A DNA stretch of 64,000 nt from Chondrus crispus (Eukaryota; Rhodophyta; Florideophyceae; Gigartinales; Gigartinaceae): NCBI RefSeq assembly GCF_000350225.1, contig NW_005179249.1, forward strand, positions 186,001 to 250,000. The letters are read 5' to 3'. This document shows, piece after piece, positions 1-8,660 of this stretch. The translations under genes and the position numbers were made by a program. Within the stretch, counting starts at the first letter, position 1. The number at the start of each line of letters is the position of its first letter. The notes under the pieces are model-generated. The model was not told the origin of the DNA. It saw only the letters and a program-made list of their open reading frames with translations, and ran no database searches.

Positions 1-989
1 GAGCATACCCACTGCCCGTGGACCGATTTCTCTACGGGAGAACGGAGCGTCTTCCTTCTGTACGACCTCCGCGCGGACGCGTTCTTGGCGCGGTCCGTCG
101 TGATCCCCCCTCGCAGGGGTCGGCGGGGCTTCGAAGCGGTGTCGGTTCGGCCGCCCGGTCGGCACGTCGCAAGCGTTATCGGGACCTAGACGCCGAGTCC
201 CCGGTCCCGTTCTCCGTGGGTTCGAACCCCTTTCGTGTGGTCTCTCCGCGCAGCGCCGACGTCCTTTCTCGGGGTCTTCGTGCCCCTGCCGAATCATTGC
301 CCGTCCCTCCGCTCCGTCCGATAGAGGGCGGGCTCTCGTCGGGCTCGTTCGGCGAGCATATCCTGAGTCCGGGCGAGCTCGAGGCGGTTCCCGATGTACT
401 TCGCGCCCTAGGATCTTCTCGAGATCGTGCTTGGTCCGCCGGTGCGTTACTCGGAACGTTGGCGCGTTGGTATCTCGCGCGGAGTGACGAGGCCCGACGT
501 CTCGGAGACGAGCGAGATTCGTATGCCTCGCGATACCACCGGGTTCAGCGGGAGGTGGAGGTGCTTCGTGCCGAGTCTGGCGGTTATTCCCAGACCTTGG
601 CGCGCGTCCGCGCCGATCGTGACCGATATCGCGTTGAACGGGACCAACTCCGAGCGTTCCGTACGTCTTCCGGTAACTCGCGCTCGACGCCGCCCGGGCC
701 CTCTCCTCTGAGTCGTCGTCCGGTGCCGCGGGATCCATATGCTCATCTGGATTCCGTACCCCAGTCCGTCGGGGACTTCGCGGCCAGCGGCGAGGCCGTG
801 GGTAGAGGTCCTCACGAATTGACGGTCCCCATGCCCGCTCTCGCCGACGTGAGCGCCGCTGTGCCGCGCCACCCCAGCTACTACCCCCGGTCGTCCCTCT
901 GGTTCGACGCGGAGGGGCCAGGAGGGGAAGCGAGGCATTGGCCGGTCCGTCGTAGTAGCTGTCGGTCCGTCCTCTTCCCAGCTCAATAA
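1..989 (+). CDS. Partial unrecognised ORF with central coiled coil
   Basis: The frame is open from the left window edge to a TAA at 987-989, so the true start probably lies outside; the first in-window candidate start is a GTG at 18. The visible product is about 328 residues, arginine/serine/proline rich. At roughly residues 150-220 there is a charged heptad-like stretch (runs of ARRLGDERD, RADRDRYRVERDQLR) that should form a coiled coil. There is no signal peptide or membrane segment. I recognise no family. It lies on the strand opposite element D, downstream of D's chromodomain end, which is the slot where elements A and B carry their antisense ORFs. I see no convincing residue match to those proteins. 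It may be D's antisense gene or an unrelated gene next to D. Confidence 0.4.
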   Translation, partial: AYPLPVDRFLYGRTERLPSVRPPRGRVLGAVRRDPPSQGSAGLRSGVGSAARSARRKRYRDLDAESPVPFSVGSNPFRVVSPRSADVLSRGLRAPAESLPVPPLRPIEGGLSSGSFGEHILSPGELEAVPDVLRALGSSRDRAWSAGALLGTLARWYLARSDEARRLGDERDSYASRYHRVQREVEVLRAESGGYSQTLARVRADRDRYRVERDQLRAFRTSSGNSRSTPPGPSPLSRRPVPRDPYAHLDSVPQSVGDFAASGEAVGRGPHELTVPMPALADVSAAVPRHPSYYPRSSLWFDAEGPGGEARHWPVRRSSCRSVLFPAQ

Positions 990-1998
990 ACGGACCTCGG
1001 CGGTTCCCCGTTGAGTAGTTTCCTTCCCCTTCGTATCGCCCGCTCTTTCTTCCTCTCTTGCTCGTCACAACTCCCTCGTCGCTGCCCCGACGTAGGGGGG
1101 TTTGCCCCCACGGCCCCTCCGTGCCCGTCGATTTACACGTTGGTCGAGAGGCCACTGCGGTTCGTTGCGAGGCAGCGGTGTGGTTCGAGCCGGAGACCGT
1201 GGTCGTATCCGCGGATCGTTCCTTGTTGGTATTGCCGACCCTGCTTATGCCCGCTCGCCCCACCTCATCAGCGAAGTCGTGGTGGTAGCGGGACGCCTCG
1301 ACGGTGACCTTGGGGACGGCGAAGTAATTCGCGAACGCACGATCGCGCGAGTTCACAAGCTCTCCCCCCCTTGCCAGCTCGTCGTTCGTGGCTTGAGTGA
1401 CCCCTCGCTCGACGGCATCGGTCCCCGCGTGCGGTCGTAGTGAGTTGCGTTCTGTAGCGGGGCCGGTGATCCGTCCCTCGTTCCCCGCTGGTACACCGAC
1501 GACGACTCCCCGGCGGCGTTCTAGGCCGGCGGTGCCCTGGGAGTCAAACGGCGGAACGGTGTTGTGGAGGGGGTCGTCCCCTCCCCGCGGCGGCGCACTA
1601 CCTGTACCTTCGTGCCTGGCATGGCGCGGCGCTCCCGTGTGGTCAGCGGTCCGGGCTGGAGCGGGTTCGCCCAATGGCCCGAGGTCCACGCCGACGCGCG
1701 GATTATTCGCACCTAACCCCATGCGGAGGGAAGGCGCGCCGCGTAGCGGTAGGCCAGGTCGGTCCCCGTTTTCGACAAGCGGGAGGTCTCTCTCCGAGCG
1801 GGGCGGCGGCGGAGTGACACGCGCAGTCGATAAAGGACTTGGTGCGGGTGTTGTAGTCGCCCGGGTAGAGAACCGGGCGTCCCGGTTGGATCTTGGCGAG
1901 TGCGAGCGGAAAGGGGCGGCCTCGGGGCTGCCCGGCTTGCGGTTCGCCATACAGCGGCGCGGACGAACGTAGCGGTTGCTGCATGGGGTGGAGATGCG

Positions 1999-2240
1999 TC
2001 GTACACGTTGCAAACTTACAGCAATCCAAATAGGTCGCGATCCATTTGGATCTAGCAGCAACATCCGTACACGTTGCAAGCTGCGTCTACGACGCGGAGG
2101 CGCGCGTCCTCGATCAAACCCCCCCAAAAATTGGCAGAAATGTTTCCCGCCAAAATCTTTTTTTACCGAAAAATCAGATCCGTTGATTGAATCACGCCGA
2201 AAAAACTTGCCAGAAATGTTTCCCGCGAAAATCTTTTCAA
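1999..2240. repeat. Two pairs of short direct repeats
   Basis: GTACACGTTGCAA occurs at about 1999 and again at about 2068. A roughly 30-bp A/T-rich unit containing CAGAAATGTTTCCCGC and then AAAATCTTTT occurs at about 2134 and about 2212. The pairs have similar spacing (about 70-80 bp), so this looks like a decayed tandem duplication with different parts retained. Confidence 0.6.
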
Positions 2241-2564
2241 CAGCAATGCCCGTGATGTCGATGCCGCCCCACCACGTCACGCCAGCTAACGGTCGAGTGG
2301 CGCGCTCGTCTTGTACGCATACGTAATGCACGTGCTGTCCGCCGTGCACTGTCATTTCCAACCGCTAATTTTTCCATATTTTAGGGGGACGGCGGCGGTT
2401 TGGTGCGTATACCAGCCTCCGAGGCCCGAGCGGACACCTCACTTTTCGCTTGCGCGTCGGATATCGGATCCCGTTTGTACTTATCACTGCCCATGCGCGT
2501 GCACTCAACGAGCGCATGCGGTCGCTGCCCGTCGGGTCCTTCTCCTCAGGGGTCGTCCCCTCCC

Positions 2565-2802
2565 GGGCAGTAGGGACTGCCCGGGGCCTTGGAATCGCGC
2601 GTTCGGTCGGCGCCCTTTCCTGGCCGATTATGTCAGGGGTCGTCCCCCCCTCTCAGGCAGTACGGACTGCCCGAGGCTTGTTCCTTGCGCGTTCGGAACA
2701 CGTCCATCGTTTCGACTTTATAGTTTTCCAGCGCGCTGCCGATGCTCCTCGCCTCATCGATTACGGCGAGGGTTGTTCTCCCTCGGGCAGTAAGGACTGC
2801 CC
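2565..2802. repeat. Three copies of a GGGCAGT-ACTGCCC palindromic module
   Basis: Three near-identical inverted repeats with 7-bp arms and a 4-nt loop (GGGCAGT, loop, ACTGCCC; the second has one changed base) start at 2565, 2655 and 2785. Each is preceded by a GTCGTCCCC-like or TTGTTCTCCC-like string and followed by a GAGGC/GGGGCC string and then GCG(T/C). The unit is therefore longer than the palindrome, about 60 bp. Spacing is 90 and 130 bp. Confidence 0.65.
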
Positions 2803-2871
2803 GAGGCCTATGCGTCACGCATTCGGGAAGCGTGCATCACTTCGGCTTGATGTTCTTCCCTGTTCGCAGTC

Positions 2872-2929
2872 GGTGCGCTATACTATATTTGCACACGACG
2901 GGACTGCAACAGCGCGAGTATAGCGCACC
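2872..2929. repeat. Perfect 13-bp inverted repeat (hairpin)
   Basis: GGTGCGCTATACT at 2872-2884 is exactly complementary to AGTATAGCGCACC at 2917-2929, with a 32-nt loop. It could form an RNA hairpin, or be the ends of a very short foldback element. No target duplication is evident. Confidence 0.7.
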
Positions 2930-3218
2930 AGTCGTAGGTCGTCGTGTTAGTTGGGCGGCCGTATCCTCCCTCCTTTCACTTGAAGTCCCAGGGCTACTGT
3001 TCGTGACACAGTACGCCCTGTCTCACGACCCGCCTCTCGTCGGTGATGGCGGTTCGTGTCGCGTGGACTTGCGTTGTCCGTGCGTCGACTGGACATCCCA
3101 TGCTTCCCCGAAGTTGGTCGGGCACCTTCGTTGTGTCCTTGCGTAGACCCCAGCCCTTTCCGACCGCGAAGGGGGGTTTAATTTTTCCGGTCGACGGAGT
3201 GGTTGAGGGGCCCCCTCC

Positions 3219-5568
3219 TTAAGAGTGAACGTCCGCGTTCACTTCGGAGTTGAGGTCCCTCCCCGTGCGTCTTCGAAGACGCAGCGCATATCGAGACCCC
3301 AATTCTTCCGGGATGTGGGTGCGTGCCGTCCAAGTGGGTTGGTCGTAGTCCGCCCACTTGATGAGGAACTCCGTTGTTCCGTCTTCCATCTCTCGATGCT
3401 TGAGTAGCTTCTCCACGGCGTACTGTGTTCCCTCCCTGACCTTGTCGGCAAGGTCACGCGGGGTCGTCATGCTCACCTGTGGCACGTCCATCGGCGGGGG
3501 CGCGTACACGCAGCGGTCTGCGGACACCCGCTCGGTGACGCCATCACGATCGATTGTGATGGTACGACGATCGTTGGCGAGGACGCGGTACAGCCCCACG
3601 GCGGGCGAGGCGAGCTTGTTCGACGTCTTGCCCCCGTCAGTGGGGTTCAGGTAGACGAAGTTACCCGGCTCGAGACGTGTGTTGATCGTTCGAACGCGCT
3701 TATCGAAGTCGCGTTTGTAACGGGCTTGCGTGCGTCGCAAGCTCCCGTAGGCCTTCTGGATGGTCGCGTCCAGGGTCTTCAGGAACTCCGCACGATCCGT
3801 TCCCCTATCGGCAGGGGGCGCGTCCCCGCCGGTTCGTCGAAGAGAAAACTCGGGCGGGGGCCGACTGAGCACGAGCTCAAACGGGGTCGTTCGTGTGGTT
3901 CGGTGTACGTGGGAGTTATATGCGTACGTTAACGGTCCCACGTACACGTCCCAGTCGTCTTGATGCTCGTTCACGTAATTGCGGAGCATCGACGCAATCG
4001 TTCGGTTATAGCGTTCCACCTGGCCGTTCGTCTGAGGGTGGCATGCAGACGTATAAAGGTTCGTAATTCAAAGCACTCGGCATGTGCTTTGGAAGAACTT
4101 TGCGTTGAACTGCGGTCCGTTATCCGACAGTAGCGAGCGTGGGACGCCGTACTTAAAGACCCACGCTTCGCAAAACGCCACTGCGACGGTGTAGGCGGTT
4201 ACCGTCCGCAGTGGGACGACCTGCGTTAACTTCGTAAGGCGGTCGGTGATTACCAGGAGGAATCGTTTCTCTGCCTTGGTCTTTGGGAGCGGCCCCAGTA
4301 TATCGATGGCGAAGCTCTCCAACGGCCGCGTCGCCGGAAACAACCTTAATCAGTTTAGGTGTTTCCGAAGCTTGACGCGGTTCATCGCACAGGTTCGACA
4401 ACCTCGTACGGTCGACTTGACGTCTGCGGCCAAGTGTGGCCAGTAGTACTCGCGACGGAGCGCGTAGTACATGCGGTTCTGCCCCGGATGCCCGGCGATG
4501 GCCGGGTTATGGCAGAGCCGCAGCAACCGGGCGCGTAGAGTCCGAGGGACCACCACCTGTACGATATCAGGGTCGAAGGGGTGTCTCCGTTTGAGCTCCC
4601 CTTGGTGGTCCTCGAAAAACGCGGAGTCCCGGGACTCTGACTGTCGTGCCAATACCGTTTGGCAGAAGTCATCCACGCGTTGTTCCTCGGCTATCTCCTC
4701 TATCGTAAGAGGGGCCGGCAGGTCGTCCTGCGGAGGGGCGACCTGGGAACCGGACGTATCGGCTTCGAAGTCTTGGGCGCAATCGAGGTCCACGGCGTCG
4801 AACTCCTCGTTTTCTGCCCAGAAGGCGTCGGGTTCTTCTAGAGCAGGGGCTTCGTCGTCGCCCCTCGGCTCGTCGCGCGCTCGGGCGCCCAAATTCCTTC
4901 GGGATTTCGTTCGGTTCCTTGTGGTCACGAAGACGTGGTCGGCCTCGTGGTCGCAGCTCGCGGTGAATACGTGGTCCGCGAGCTCATCCGAGACATCACG
5001 AACGGTCGTGCCCGTGTCGTAGGTGGGGATGTCGTCGTCCACCTCGACAGCCGGGCGAGGGTCGTCGGCGACCCTCGGTGATACGAGGCGTGACAGGGCG
5101 TCGGGGACCTGGTGCACGCGCCCGGGGCGGTACTGAATGGTGAAATCGTATTCAGCCAGACGTAGCCGCCACCGGGTGAGTCTTCCGGAGCTCTCGGTCA
5201 GGGACATGAGCCACCTCAGCGCGTCGTGATCCGTTCGGACGGTGAACTTCGTGCCGTCGACGTACGGGCGTAGTGTGGGGACGGCCCACACTACAGCGAA
5301 GCACTCGCGTTCGGTAGCGCTGTAGTTGCGTTCGCTGTCGTTTAACGAATACGACCAATATCCGACGGGACGCCAGTCGTTGGCTTCGTCGTGTTCTTGC
5401 AGCAGCGTACACCCGAGTTGGTACGCACTTGCATCGGTATCGATCATGTACGGCCGACCGTACCGCGGAAGCGCTAGTATCCGCGGAGCGATCATCCTTG
5501 CCTTGAGGTCCTCGAACGCTTGAAGCTGGGCCTCTGTCGGATTATCGAAGTCGGGGTCGGCGTCCTTG
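3219..5568 (-). pseudogene. Element D pol, 3' part: RNase H, integrase, chromodomain
   Basis: The RNase H start (IDTDASAYQLGCTLLQ-like) lies near 5450 and its DALSRL end motif near 5090. A long acidic linker follows, then the integrase zinc finger (H..H, CxxC as CRTCA) near 4400-4500. The DDE core segments AIDILGPL and LLSDNGPQFN lie near 4120-4320. The chromodomain, with YAVEKLLKHRE and FLIKWADYDQPTW, is near 3300-3430. Chromodomain-tailed integrases define chromoviruses and are thought to steer integration to marked chromatin. The region is broken and is separated from the 5' part of pol by element A. Confidence 0.85.
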
Positions 5569-5573
5569 CGGGT

Positions 5574-6526
5574 TGTAGTGCAATGCGCCTGTTAGGCAGA
5601 GACCAAGGTCCGACGGTCCAACACAAACAACAACTGCCAACGGCACAGCGCTACGGAGTGTTCGAAGCTCCCTGTCCTCTTTAAGCGGGTTTGCGGCCCG
5701 CAGTAGCTCGGATCCCTGATGGGGGGGGGGCAAAGAGAAGGGCCCAGCCCGGGATCGGTAAATGGTGGTAGAGACTTGTAAAGGCAACTGCTCGACGAGT
5801 TCGGAGGGGTGTTTAGTTAAACCTGGTCCGATGGGTCGTAAATTCAATGCTCGAAGAGCGCCTTGTACACCTTATACCCTTGATAAGGTCTTCGACGGGG
5901 ACGTCGCAACGTAGCCCGTCGGGAAAGAAGAAAACGTAGCAGCGCTACACCGTCGTACTGCCCGATGGCAAAGTACCGACAACGGATCGGTTGCAACCAG
6001 ATTCCGATGGAACCAACACTGAGAAAAGCACCACTGATGCACCAACACAAAAGCCCGATGGCAAATGACGTCATGTTGCGGATCCCAATCCTACAAGGTG
6101 GGACCAACTCAAGATTAAGGGAAATTAGGATAGGGAAATAAAGGAAAATTGGTAAGGAAAAAGGGGACCCCCGAGCGCAAAGGATAAAGTAATCTGTAGT
6201 TAAAGGGAATGTCTTGTAAAAGACGGACTTCAACCAAGGCGATATCAGACTCTGGCAACTCGGGTTACCTTTACTGACTTGGTCGTCAGAGGGCTAAGGT
6301 ATATATCGCCCCGCCGGAGCCAGTACAGTAGCTCGCGGCGCTAGATCCTAGATCTAATCTAGTGTGAGCAAAATTAATGCTAACTAATTAACTAAATAAA
6401 ATAAAATAATTAAAAATTAAAACTGTGCAGTTATTCACACGTGTGTTCCCCAAACCCGGACTACTTTTCATATCCAAATATTTTCCTTTCTTTTCACTCC
6501 CCTTTCCAGGTGCGTATTGCACTACA
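5574..6526 (-). repeat. Element A 3' LTR
   Basis: 953 bp. In element orientation it begins TGTAGTGCAATACGC and ends GCATTGCACTACA. A TATA-like box (GATATATACC on the minus strand) lies near 6299-6310 and a TACTGTAC motif just upstream in element sense (6323-6330). It is preceded in element sense by the polypurine tract AGAAGGGGGATA, which B shares exactly. Confidence 0.9.
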
Positions 6527-6633
6527 TATCCCCCTTCTGACCGTCCTTGCACATCGGCTACACTCCTTGATCTCCAACTCCTTCTTCTCTTCTCGACCCC
6601 CTACTTTTTCCATTCCTGGCCGACGGTCTCCGC

Positions 6634-8361
6634 ATGAGCAAGGACAAGACGAATCCCACGTGTCCTCCACCTCCTGAGCTCGCGGGCGAAAATACTGCCC
6701 GTCGGCGCACCGGTGTCGGCTTCGCGAACAAGTCTCGCGCTTCCTTCGACCTCCCTCCTATACTCCGACGCCCCCCTGATTCGGACGTCTCCGAACCGGC
6801 CTTTCATCCAGGTTATCATTCCTCTTGGGTAGCCCGCCACTACCCCTCGCTCGAAGAGCTACAGGACAAAATCATGCACGAACATCCTTCCTTATTTGCC
6901 TCGGCCCAGTGGTTCTCCTCCGTAGGTATTCGCGACGTTTCCAAAATCGAACACCAATTCGCCGACGACGCGGGCATGTTTCCCGGTAATCTCCCGGTGC
7001 TTGCCATCCACTCCTTTGACTGGCGAACCCGTATAGCAGTTCCGACTTCTATCCTACGTCATCCTCCCCCACGGGGCCGTCCCACTCTCTCCCTGCGATT
7101 TATGGAGGCCGTATTCGCTCGGCTTGCCATCCCCATTTCCGACACCCTCATACCCTCGTCATACGGTTGCGACACTTGGCGTTGTCGTACAGAGGGCGAA
7201 CGCCTCTATTTGGACAATCTCATTGATATCACCTTTGGTGACCCTGCCGCCGAGGCGGATCGCCTGTGGCGAAACCGACATACTGTCACATCCGATGCCA
7301 TCTTCTGGACCGAACCCATTATCCCTTCGAATTTCCGTCATTTAAAACGCGGGGGTATTTTCTTCTTTCAAAACACAGTGCGTTTTGAACGGCGTATTCG
7401 GTCTGATACGGGGTACTTCATCAGCTACCAAATGGTAGAGGCGCGCGAGATATCCCGTCAGCATTATGCAAGTCGTTACCAGCGCATCCCCTCGTGGTGG
7501 AGCCAGTACGAGGTGAGTCAAGGCTTTTGGGCCGAAATGGGACCCATACTCACGTACTATGGCAGCTACCTGCGGGATCCGCAACACGGGTTATGGGTGG
7601 TCATCCTCACAGAGTGGTGCGTCAAAGTAGCTGCGACCCTCTTGTTGGAGACCTATGATTGCTGGCGCCTGTGGCACCTCCCCGCGAAGCTGATAGCACA
7701 AATGCGTCTATTGGACTTCTCTGTCCCTCTGGGTGGCTCTGATGTCAACCGCGAAATACGCTCCCTCCTTGATACGATCGAGGGCGTGGATTGGGACTGT
7801 GTCCCTCCGCAAAACTCCTCTCGATCCTTCACTCGCCAGCGTCCCTCTTTCTCCCCTGGTCGAAACCACCCAGCCGCGGGCGACTTCGTATGGTTCAACC
7901 CCGGTTCATCGACCCTCTGCTCAGCGTGGGAAGCTCAAACGAGCCGTCGATTTGGAAACCAAACACCGGTTCCCGACATCACCCCCATCGTCACATCTGA
8001 CCCCCGGGAGCTTCAAGAATGCTCCCGTCCTTCCTCTCCAATTCCTCCTCGATCGGCTCTCCCTGCTTCCGCGCGCGCAGCCCTGGCCTCTCCATCCTCG
8101 TCAAAGGCGCCCACAGCTGTCGAAATTCCCTCGGCAGACCACACTAAAACATTATCGGTGAGGGAAGTAATATCTCCCCCCCTGTCTCCAACAATTTCCA
8201 AAAATACCCACGACGTCACGAGCGTACACTGTGCCTTACTCCGTGCTCACGGTGTTGAGGGAGAGGCTCTGCAAGGAGCCTCGATTGACGACCTGCGAGT
8301 TTTGTCTCGCCTCGTGTCATCACTTCCAAAGGGCAAATCCTTTGGTAACCCTCCCGTCTGA
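6634..8361 (+). CDS. Antisense ORF of element A, unrecognised 575-aa protein
   Basis: Intact ORF running opposite to the element's gag-pol. The ATG lies 108 bp inside the 3' LTR edge, so it could be driven by antisense promoter activity of the LTR. Features: a Pro/Arg-rich N-terminus (1-65); a Trp/Tyr/Arg-rich globular middle (about 70-430) with YPSLEELQ, LSLRFMEAVFARL, YGCDTWRCRTEG, NTVRFERRIRSDTGYF and the hydrophobic HGLWVVILTEWCVKVAATLL; then FVWFNP, a Ser/Pro-rich low-complexity stretch (about 440-510) and a conserved C-terminal block (CALLRAHGVEGEALQGAS..DLRVLSRLV). Element B has a homologue of 577 aa at 44964-46697. There is no signal peptide, no clear membrane segment and no catalytic motif I can name. 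Matching lengths and aligned blocks with many third-position differences suggest it was kept under selection. Function unknown. Confidence 0.85.
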   Translation: MSKDKTNPTCPPPPELAGENTARRRTGVGFANKSRASFDLPPILRRPPDSDVSEPAFHPGYHSSWVARHYPSLEELQDKIMHEHPSLFASAQWFSSVGIRDVSKIEHQFADDAGMFPGNLPVLAIHSFDWRTRIAVPTSILRHPPPRGRPTLSLRFMEAVFARLAIPISDTLIPSSYGCDTWRCRTEGERLYLDNLIDITFGDPAAEADRLWRNRHTVTSDAIFWTEPIIPSNFRHLKRGGIFFFQNTVRFERRIRSDTGYFISYQMVEAREISRQHYASRYQRIPSWWSQYEVSQGFWAEMGPILTYYGSYLRDPQHGLWVVILTEWCVKVAATLLLETYDCWRLWHLPAKLIAQMRLLDFSVPLGGSDVNREIRSLLDTIEGVDWDCVPPQNSSRSFTRQRPSFSPGRNHPAAGDFVWFNPGSSTLCSAWEAQTSRRFGNQTPVPDITPIVTSDPRELQECSRPSSPIPPRSALPASARAALASPSSSKAPTAVEIPSADHTKTLSVREVISPPLSPTISKNTHDVTSVHCALLRAHGVEGEALQGASIDDLRVLSRLVSSLPKGKSFGNPPV

Positions 8362-8619
8362 GCTGACGGGCGCGACACTTCCCTCGTGATAGCTTGTCGC
8401 ATCTCTATCCTGCCTGCGTGACGCTGCATTTGCGACCTCATCATGTCGCCTTTGCTCCGTAAATTGAATTTTCCTGCGTGCTCCTTCGTCCCTTCGTTTC
8501 CTCCTCTTTTCTCATTGATGCCCACCCCGTCAAAATCACGGTGGCACCCTTATACCTCCTTCCTCCTTCTCTTCACCTCGCTACTTCCTCCTCTTTTTCT
8601 CTCTCTTTTTTTTCTTTTT

Positions 8620-8660
8620 GTATACGCCCCGTCGCCGCGGTCGTATCTTCCTCTTTCCAC
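8620..8660 (-). promoter_or_regulatory. Conserved core in the purine-biased tract, element A
   Basis: A 41-bp core containing GCCCCGTCGCCGCGGTCGTA followed by TCTTCCTCTTTCCAC is about 90% identical to element B 44767-44807. This is much better conserved than the antisense ORF or U3 between the same copies. In gag-pol sense it is a purine run (GTGGAAAGAGGAAGAT) followed by a GC-rich dyad (CCGCGG). It could be an internal priming or packaging signal, or a 3' processing or termination signal for the antisense transcript. Confidence 0.45.

Larger units (their letters stand above)
990..3218. other. Non-coding stretch left of element D's pol end
   Basis: No ORF here looks coding. The first kilobase (990-1975) is GC-rich and high in CpG, like the partial ORF before it. 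From about 1980 the composition becomes uneven and the stretch holds short direct repeats, three palindromic modules and a perfect 13-bp hairpin, listed separately. It most likely belongs to element D's long 3' untranslated region, because A and B of the related type also have several kilobases between pol and the 3' LTR. No copy of D's LTR (compare 25712-26370) is visible here, so D's 3' LTR should be left of the window. Confidence 0.4.

Noticed and set aside
1-3218. 3' LTR of element D
   Set aside because: Nothing here resembles 25712-26370 or has its TGTAG(T/C)ATAA ends.
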